From the NCBI GenBank assembly GCA_002423895.1, contig DIOL01000011.1, positions 170,618 through 183,147 on the forward strand: a stretch of 12,530 nt of DNA. Reading direction: 5' to 3'. Source of the DNA: Bacteroidales bacterium UBA5515 (GTDB lineage: Bacteria > Bacteroidota > Bacteroidia > Bacteroidales > P3). The notes under the pieces are model-generated. The model had not been told where the DNA came from. It searched no databases and worked only from the letters and a program-made list of their open reading frames with translations. Shown piece by piece: positions 1 to 4,929 of this stretch. Both the position numbers and the translations under genes were made by a program. Within the stretch, counting starts at the first letter, position 1. The number at the start of each line of letters is the position of its first letter.

Positions 1-26
1 CAGGGGTTCGAATCCCCTACGGGGTA
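1..26 (+). tRNA. tRNA 3' end (partial), probably tRNA-Glu
   Basis: Only the 3' part lies in the window. Bases 2-6 (AGGGG) and 14-18 (CCCCT) form the five-pair T stem around the loop TTCGAAT. Bases 19-25 (ACGGGGT) are the 3' strand of the acceptor stem and A26 is the discriminator base. CCA is not encoded. The T arm is identical to that of E. coli tRNA-Glu, as I recall it, which suggests glutamate. The anticodon is outside the window, so the identity is inferred. The gene probably shares a transcript with rpsT, since no promoter is visible in the 22 bases between them. Confidence 0.85.
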
Positions 27-48
27 CAATTAATATAGAATAATAATT

Positions 49-300
49 ATGGCAAATCATAAAAGTGCACTAAAAAGAATTCGTTCAAGCGAAAGAAAAA
101 GAATAGCTAATCGTTATTACGCAAAAACTATGCGTAATGCTTTAAGAGATTTTCGTGCTTTAGAGGATAAAACAACTGCAGAAGAAAAACTTCCAAAGTT
201 ATTGTCATCTATCGATAAATTGGCTAAACGTTCTATCATACATAAAAACAAGGCTTCAAACCTTAAGTCAAAATGTATGAAAAGAATTGCAAGTTTATAA
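49..300 (+). CDS. rpsT: 30S ribosomal protein S20
   Basis: This 83-residue, strongly basic protein opens with MANHKSALKRIRSSERKRIANR, the typical start of S20, and ends with the helical segment HKNKASNLKSKCMKRI. S20 is a primary binding protein that stabilises helices of 16S rRNA in the small subunit. The length is normal for the Bacteroidota form. The ATG at 49 begins the conserved N-terminus directly. No Shine-Dalgarno sequence precedes it, as is usual in this phylum. It follows a tRNA by 22 bases and is closed by a strong terminator at 321-349, so tRNA and rpsT probably form one unit. The identification is safe. Confidence 0.97.
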   Translation: MANHKSALKRIRSSERKRIANRYYAKTMRNALRDFRALEDKTTAEEKLPKLLSSIDKLAKRSIIHKNKASNLKSKCMKRIASL

Positions 301-320
301 TATATTTAATTGATTGAAGA

Positions 321-349
321 AGCCCTTCCTTTCAGGTAGGGCTTTTTTT
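321..349 (+). terminator. Intrinsic terminator of rpsT
   Basis: AGCCCT (321-326) pairs with AGGGCT (338-343). After a T-T mismatch, CCT (328-330) pairs with AGG (334-336) around a TTC loop. A run of seven T follows at 343-349. This is a classic Rho-independent terminator. It separates rpsT from tatD, whose ATG comes only 15 bases later. Confidence 0.92.
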
Positions 350-363
350 GTTTAAGATCCATT

Positions 364-1149
364 ATGAATTACATCGACACTCACTCTCATCTCTATTCAG
401 AAGAGTTTTTGGAAGATATTAACCAAGTAATTTTAAGAGCCAAAAAGGCAAAGGTTACAAAGATTATACTTCCAAATATTGATGTTGATTCAATTGAACC
501 AATGATTAGTCTTAGCAAAAAAGACAATTGTTTTTATCCAACTCTTGGTTTACATCCAACTTCTGTTGATTCGAATTATCTTTCTCAACTCAAAAACATT
601 GAATCATACATTCAAAAGGTAAAGATTTATGCAATTGGAGAAATTGGGATTGATTTATATTGGGATAAAACTTATGTTAACGAGCAGATTCATGCCTTTG
701 AAACTCAAGTTCAGTGGGCAATTGATCTTGACCTTCCTTTAATTATACATATTAGAAAAGGTTTTGAGCAAACTTTTGAGTCATTGGGTAAACTAAAACA
801 TAATCTAAAATCATCAAATAAGAAATTCTCAGGAGTCTTTCATTGTTTTTCTGGAGATAGAAATCAAGCAAAGAAAGCTATTGAAATGGGATTTAAGATT
901 GGAATAGGAGGAGTAGTAACATTCAAGAATGCTTCTTTAGCTCAAATTGTTAGAGAAATTGATTTAAAAGACATATTATTAGAAACTGATGCTCCTTATT
1001 TGTCTCCTGCTCCATATAGAGGAATGAGAAATGAGAGTAGCTATATTCCAATTATTGCACAGAAAATTTCTGAAATAAAAAGTATTGATATTGAAGAAGT
1101 GGCTTCAGTAACAACTAAAAGTGCAGAGGAAGTTTTCTCACTCAATTAA
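364..1149 (+). CDS. tatD: TatD-family metal-dependent deoxyribonuclease
   Basis: The protein has 261 residues, the usual length for this family. TatD enzymes are TIM-barrel hydrolases with two or three metal ions. They have 3'-5' exonuclease activity on DNA and are linked to repair and DNA clearance; despite the name they are not part of Tat export. All metal ligands of the family are visible: His7 and His9 in DTHSHLY, Glu93 in GEIGID, His129 in IIHIRKGF, His160 in FHCFSG and Asp209 in LETDAPYLSP. The segment APYRG after Asp209 is also typical. The ATG at 364 places the HxH motif right at the N-terminus, as expected. TatD, YcfH and YjjV types cannot be told apart with certainty here. It lies just after the rpsT terminator, and no promoter stands out, so its transcription may start within the terminator region or come from read-through. 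Confidence 0.93.
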   Translation: MNYIDTHSHLYSEEFLEDINQVILRAKKAKVTKIILPNIDVDSIEPMISLSKKDNCFYPTLGLHPTSVDSNYLSQLKNIESYIQKVKIYAIGEIGIDLYWDKTYVNEQIHAFETQVQWAIDLDLPLIIHIRKGFEQTFESLGKLKHNLKSSNKKFSGVFHCFSGDRNQAKKAIEMGFKIGIGGVVTFKNASLAQIVREIDLKDILLETDAPYLSPAPYRGMRNESSYIPIIAQKISEIKSIDIEEVASVTTKSAEEVFSLN

Positions 1150-1189
1150 AATTCTAAGAAAATAAATTCTTTCAAAATAAGTTATTAGT

Positions 1190-1220
1190 TTTGGTGTAAA
1201 TATTGTTTTTACTACCTTTG
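1190..1220 (+). promoter_or_regulatory. Bacteroidota-type promoter of the TlpA-like/HhH operon
   Basis: TTTG at 1190-1193 (the -33 box) is followed after exactly 19 bases by TACCTTTG at 1213-1220 (the -7 box, consensus TAnnTTTG). Both elements and the spacing match the primary sigma-factor promoter of Bacteroidota perfectly. Transcription would start near 1225, giving a leader of about 25 bases before the ATG at 1249. Confidence 0.88.
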
Positions 1221-1248
1221 CAATGCAATTAAATTAAAAGTAAAAAAG

Positions 1249-2346
1249 ATGAAAAGAATATTTTTATATTTGTTTTTGGTGTTAGGACTATCTTCTTGCT
1301 CCAAAAATTCTACAAGAGTAAATATTGAAATTCCTGAAATGAAAGAAGGAAAGATTTCAATTGTTTTTGCTAACCCAGACCAAGTGTCAAACACAAGCCC
1401 TTCCATAATTTTCAGTGAAAGTTTTAAAGACTCTAAGATAAAAATAAACCTTGATAGTATTAAATTTGAAAAAGATTTTATTGACTGTGCTCTTTTGGTA
1501 ACAAGCAATGATGAATCATTTTTTGTAAATGTTCCCCTTCCTGTGGAAAGAGGAAAAACAATAGATATTAAATTTACCAATGTTGAAGGTTATAAAAAAG
1601 GAGAAAAAATCAAACTAAGTTATAAAGGAACAAAGCATGCTGAAGACTTCACAATCTTTTGGGATAAAATTCAAGACCAATTGCTTGAATTCTCAAGATT
1701 ACCACTTGAAAAGATTGATGAAGGCTACAAAAACTTTATTCCAACTTATAAAAACTACATTGATAAACACCCTCAATCTGGTTTCCCTTATATGCTTTTA
1801 ATTTCTCAAGTTAATAATATGCAGTTTGACAAATCAAACCCACTTCTTGATTATTGCAACACTCTTTGTACGAGTTCTAAAGATAATCGTTGGAAGGAAG
1901 TTTTCTGCGCATTGCTTGGAGAGAAAAAGTTAGCACAAGAAACTTCTAAGAAATTGGTTTTTCAAGCAGTAGACTTAAATGGTAAAAGCTATACAGAAAG
2001 AGATATTAAGGGTAAATTAATTCTCGTTGACTTTTGGGCATCATGGTGTAAACCTTGCAAAGAAGAAATGCCACACATGAAACAAATTAACGACAAATAT
2101 AAATCCAAAGGTCTAACTATGATTGGAATATCAATAGATAGAACTGAAAAAGAATGGAAAGCATACATTACTTCAAATCCAGTAGCATGGCTTTCTCTTT
2201 ATGGAGACGGAAATGTTTTTACCAAACGCTATGACTTCCAGTACATACCTTACAATTTAATTGCAGACTCTGAAGGAAATATACTTGCAAAAAATCTTCA
2301 TGGAGCTGAATTGGATAAATTTTTGGAAGATTATTTCTCCAAATAA
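1249..2346 (+). CDS. Thioredoxin-fold (TlpA-like) periplasmic lipoprotein
   Basis: The N-terminus is a lipoprotein signal peptide with the lipobox LSSC, placing the lipidated cysteine at residue 17. Residues 18 to about 230 form an N-terminal region like the beta-rich DUF4369-type part often found before thioredoxin domains in Bacteroidota. The C-terminal third is a TlpA/ResA-type thioredoxin domain: FWASWCKPCKEEMPHM carries the redox pair Cys267 and Cys270 (WCKPC), and the cis-proline is Pro334 in YIPYNL. The protein probably acts as a thiol-disulfide reductase in the envelope. Partner proteins, perhaps in cytochrome c maturation or stress repair, cannot be named from the sequence. Extra cysteines occur in the N-terminal part. 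It has its own consensus promoter (1190-1220) and is followed after 18 bases by the HhH gene, so the two probably form an operon. Confidence 0.9.
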   Translation: MKRIFLYLFLVLGLSSCSKNSTRVNIEIPEMKEGKISIVFANPDQVSNTSPSIIFSESFKDSKIKINLDSIKFEKDFIDCALLVTSNDESFFVNVPLPVERGKTIDIKFTNVEGYKKGEKIKLSYKGTKHAEDFTIFWDKIQDQLLEFSRLPLEKIDEGYKNFIPTYKNYIDKHPQSGFPYMLLISQVNNMQFDKSNPLLDYCNTLCTSSKDNRWKEVFCALLGEKKLAQETSKKLVFQAVDLNGKSYTERDIKGKLILVDFWASWCKPCKEEMPHMKQINDKYKSKGLTMIGISIDRTEKEWKAYITSNPVAWLSLYGDGNVFTKRYDFQYIPYNLIADSEGNILAKNLHGAELDKFLEDYFSK

Positions 2347-2364
2347 AAAAGAGATTAAAAAGAT

Positions 2365-3246
2365 ATGAAACCAAAATCCCCACTTATACTAAAGAAGTTT
2401 AAGCCTGGGGTTTTTCTTTTATTGGGGATAGGTTTAGGAGTAGTATTAATGTTAGTATTGTTATTGTTTGAAAATGGGAAAACTCCAACACCAATAACTG
2501 ATAAAGAAAAAAATACTAAAAAAGAAAATGTAGTTTTTCAGAAAAACAAAACTGAATTTGCACGAGGGAAAAGAAATAGTTACAAGTTTCAACCTTTTAA
2601 TCCAAATAACATTAATAAAGAACAATTAATGTCTTTTGGTTTAAGTCCAAAACAAGCAAGTATATTAGTAAATTATGTAAATGCAGGAGGTAGATTTAAA
2701 ACGAAACAAGATCTCAAGAAACTATATTTTATGACAGAAGACCTTTATAGTCAAATGTCTCCCTTTATTGTAATTGAGCCTTCAATACAACCAACCAATA
2801 CTTCTTATACAAATACCTATTCTAATAACAAATATATCTCCAAACCACAACCAATATTTGACCTTAACAAAGCTGATACAATAGATCTTCAAGCATTAAG
2901 AGGAATAGGGCCATCATATTCCAGAAGAATATTCAAATATGGGCAAAAACTTGGAGGTTATGTAAGAATTGAACAGTTAAAGGAAGTTTATGGTATGACT
3001 GACACTCTATATACATCCATAAAACCTTACCTAAAAATAAATAATCCCAATCCCAAGAAACTTAATTTAAACACTTCAACCATAAAAGAATTAAACTCTC
3101 ATCCTTATATTGATTTCTACTTAGCAAAAGCCATTGTTAAACTCCGCTTTGACCTAAAAACTTTCAAATCAATTGAAGAAATCAAGCAAATTCACCTTTT
3201 AGACCAAGAAACCTACAATAAACTAATCCCATATTTGGAATTGTAA
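2365..3246 (+). CDS. Membrane-anchored helix-hairpin-helix (ComEA-like) protein
   Basis: The 293-residue protein has one transmembrane segment at about residues 15-35 with a basic N-terminus, then a polar linker of about 40 residues. Three related modules of about 60 residues follow (near 75-135, 164-225 and 231-293), each with the pattern LN-x-A/N-x-x-x-x-L. The second has the canonical hairpin LRGIGPSYSRRI. The first (FGLSPKQAS) and third (HPYIDFYLA) have weaker hairpins. ComEA-type HhH modules bind duplex DNA without sequence specificity. The topology implies that the HhH part faces the periplasm, which fits a role in DNA uptake or binding at the envelope, but this is inference; similar proteins in Bacteroidota are mostly unstudied. 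It follows the thioredoxin lipoprotein by 18 bases and likely shares its transcript. Confidence 0.82.
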   Translation: MKPKSPLILKKFKPGVFLLLGIGLGVVLMLVLLLFENGKTPTPITDKEKNTKKENVVFQKNKTEFARGKRNSYKFQPFNPNNINKEQLMSFGLSPKQASILVNYVNAGGRFKTKQDLKKLYFMTEDLYSQMSPFIVIEPSIQPTNTSYTNTYSNNKYISKPQPIFDLNKADTIDLQALRGIGPSYSRRIFKYGQKLGGYVRIEQLKEVYGMTDTLYTSIKPYLKINNPNPKKLNLNTSTIKELNSHPYIDFYLAKAIVKLRFDLKTFKSIEEIKQIHLLDQETYNKLIPYLEL

Positions 3247-3555
3247 TAAGAAAAGCAATCCATAAAGAATTGCTGTTGTATCCTTTTATTAGTAATATAA
3301 CTTATATTCAAAAAAACATCAATCATAGTTGAAAATAAGTCCATCATAAATAAAAATATGATGGACATATTTGGAAATATGATGGACATATTTTTATTTA
3401 TGATGGACTTATTTTTCATTATGATTGACTTTTTTCAATAACTCCTTATTCTAATTTACTAACTCTTTACTTTAATTTTTCCTTTCTTCGTTTTAATTTA
3501 CTGAAACGAGGTTTTATTAAAACAACTTTATTTAGGAAGGAAAGATTACAAATTG
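3247..3555. other. Convergent intergenic region, no gene supported
   Basis: This gap lies between the ends of two convergent genes. Its main content is the phased palindrome at 3311-3435. A weak hairpin with six pairs (AGCAAT 3254-3259, ATTGCT 3269-3274) sits just after the HhH stop but lacks a T run. A second weak stem, with one wobble pair, joins bases around 3487-3493 and 3504-3511. The right part (3436-3555) is plain AT-rich sequence with no recognisable gene. Confidence 0.7.
3311..3435. repeat. 125-bp imperfect palindrome built from 21-bp-phased motifs
   Basis: Arms of 29 bases at 3332-3360 and 3387-3415 are perfect reverse complements around a 26-base centre. The symmetry continues outward imperfectly: TCAATCATA at 3319-3327 pairs with TATGATTGA at 3420-3428, and AAAAAA at 3311-3316 with TTTTTT at 3430-3435. 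The motif ATGATGGAC starts on the plus strand at 3358, 3379 and 3400, with the variant ATGATTGAC at 3421, every 21 bases. It appears inverted at 3339-3347, and in variant form at 3318-3326, again 21 bases apart. Each central copy also makes a small hairpin (AAATATG, loop ATGGA, CATATTT). Lying between convergent genes with a T run at each exit, it could be a bidirectional terminator. It could also be a MITE-like or REP-like repeat; no target-site duplication is evident. Confidence 0.85.
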
Positions 3556-4815
3556 CTAAATTTGTATTCCACTAAATAGAATAATATTTAGTGCAATAAT
3601 TATTGTTGCAATTGTCCACAATAAAATTTTCTGAAGCTTGGTATTTGCATATTTACCCATAATTTTTTTTGATGATGTGAGGTAAATAAGCAAGATTATT
3701 GTGATTGGGAGCTGAATACTAAGAAGGGTTTGAGAATATATAAGTCCCATAAAAGGGTTTTTGATAAAGAATATTACTAAAAGGGCAGATAGGAATGATA
3801 TTAAAACTCCTACCTTTGTGTGAGGGTCTTTAATATTATATGATTCATTAAATATTCCAGCATATATTGATCCTCCTGCTATTGCAGATGTAATTGTTGA
3901 TGAAACAGATGCAAATAATAATGCTACTGCAAATATATTTGATGCGGAATGTCCAAGAAGAGGTATTAGCATATCCTTAGCCTGTTCAAGTTCAGTAACT
4001 GAAATATGATTTTTAAAGAATACTGTAGCAGCAAGTATTATCATTGCACTGTTTATAGCCCAACCAATACCCATAGAAAATAGAGTTTCTATAAATTCAT
4101 ATTTCAATTGTCTTTTAATAACTTTCTCATCTTGAAGATTCCATTGTCTACTTTGAATTACTTCGGAGTGAAGAAATAAGTTATGTGGCATAACAACAGC
4201 TCCAAGTATGCTCATAATAAAAAGCATTGAACCATCAGGTATTGAAGGAACTATCCATGATTTTATTGCTTCTGGCCATTCTACATTAACCAGAGATAAT
4301 TCATATAAGAAACTTAACCCAATAATTGACACAAAAGCAATTATCCATTTTTCTATTTTAGAGTATGAGTTTGTAAATAGAAGTAATAATGAGGTAAAAA
4401 ATATTATTACAGCTCCAAATACTACGGGGATATTAAATAACATCTTTAATGCTATGGCTCCTCCCAATATTTCTGCAAGTGAGGTTGAAGCAGAGGCAAC
4501 CATTGCAGAAACTAAAATTGGTCTATGAACTTTTTTTGGTAAATATTCTGTGGCTGCTTCACTCAAGCATTTTCCAGTTACAATACCCAAATGGGCAGCA
4601 TTATGTTGTAAAATAATTAGCATAATGGTAGATAAGGTAATAACCCAAAGTAGAGAATATCCATACATACTTCCTGCTGCAATATTTGAAGCCCAATTGC
4701 CTGGGTCAATAAAGCCAACAGTTACAAGTAAACCAGGACCAATATATTTGAATATTTCAAAGTTAGATTGTATGGACTTGTAATCGTGTTTGAAGAATCT
4801 TTTAATCAAATTCAT
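3556..4815 (-). CDS. Nramp-family Mn2+/Fe2+ transporter
   Basis: The 419-residue protein is a multi-helix inner-membrane protein of the Nramp/MntH family, which imports divalent metals with protons. The metal site is intact. In the first helix DPGN supplies Asp37 and Asn40. In helix six GAVVMPHNLFLHSE supplies Ala206 and Met209, the methionine that selects Mn/Fe against Ca/Mg in characterised members. The motif LGIVTGKCLSEA after helix two is also typical. About eleven helices can be traced, the usual number. Whether it prefers Mn or Fe cannot be read from the sequence, so I withhold the symbol mntH. The ATG at 4815 gives the expected short cytoplasmic N-terminus. It reads on the minus strand after the PorE-like gene but is separated from it by a terminator, so it is probably a single-gene unit. 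Confidence 0.95.
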   Translation of the reverse strand: MNLIKRFFKHDYKSIQSNFEIFKYIGPGLLVTVGFIDPGNWASNIAAGSMYGYSLLWVITLSTIMLIILQHNAAHLGIVTGKCLSEAATEYLPKKVHRPILVSAMVASASTSLAEILGGAIALKMLFNIPVVFGAVIIFFTSLLLLFTNSYSKIEKWIIAFVSIIGLSFLYELSLVNVEWPEAIKSWIVPSIPDGSMLFIMSILGAVVMPHNLFLHSEVIQSRQWNLQDEKVIKRQLKYEFIETLFSMGIGWAINSAMIILAATVFFKNHISVTELEQAKDMLIPLLGHSASNIFAVALLFASVSSTITSAIAGGSIYAGIFNESYNIKDPHTKVGVLISFLSALLVIFFIKNPFMGLIYSQTLLSIQLPITIILLIYLTSSKKIMGKYANTKLQKILLWTIATIIIALNIILFSGIQI

Positions 4816-4839
4816 ATAAATAATATTAATTCAGTTATG

Positions 4840-4847
4840 CAAATATA
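4840..4847 (-). promoter_or_regulatory. Possible -7 element of the Nramp gene
   Basis: Read on the minus strand, bases 4847-4840 are TATATTTG, a full match to the Bacteroidota -7 box TAnnTTTG, 25 bases before the ATG. No TTTG is present at the expected -33 distance, so this is a half-supported promoter. It may be weak or dependent on an activator. No metal-regulator operator was recognised. Confidence 0.42.
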
Positions 4848-4873
4848 GGATTAAAAAACTTATTTTGGTAAGA

Positions 4874-4907
4874 AAAAAGGCAATACTGAAATTAGTATTG
4901 CCTTTTT
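4874..4907 (-). terminator. Terminator of the PorE-like gene
   Basis: A perfect 14-pair stem joins AAAAAGGCAATACT (4874-4887) to AGTATTGCCTTTTT (4894-4907) around a six-base loop. Read on the minus strand it starts 23 bases past the stop of the PorE-like gene and ends in a T run. The A/T symmetry means it could also act on plus-strand transcripts. It isolates the PorE-like gene from the Nramp gene. Confidence 0.88.
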
Positions 4908-4929
4908 GTGTATTTCGAAAATGTTTATT

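Noticed and set aside
1150..1189. A possible terminator after tatD
   Set aside because: Only a five-pair A/T-rich stem without a proper T run is present, too weak to call.
1212..1580. A 122-codon minus-strand reading frame
   Set aside because: It lies opposite the signal peptide and N-terminal part of the thioredoxin lipoprotein and covers that gene's consensus promoter; it has no protein-family features.
3213..3419. A 68-codon minus-strand reading frame across the palindrome
   Set aside because: It overlaps the end of the HhH gene, its heptad pattern follows entirely from the 21-bp repeats and their inversion, and it has no promoter or recognisable domain.
3311..3435. CRISPR array
   Set aside because: The recurring unit is 21 bp with near-identical sequence throughout and no distinct spacers; the motif is only 9 bp and appears in both orientations, and no cas gene is present.
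4208..4783. Plus-strand reading frames opposite the Nramp gene
   Set aside because: They are antisense to conserved transport motifs such as MPH and DPGN and have no independent support.
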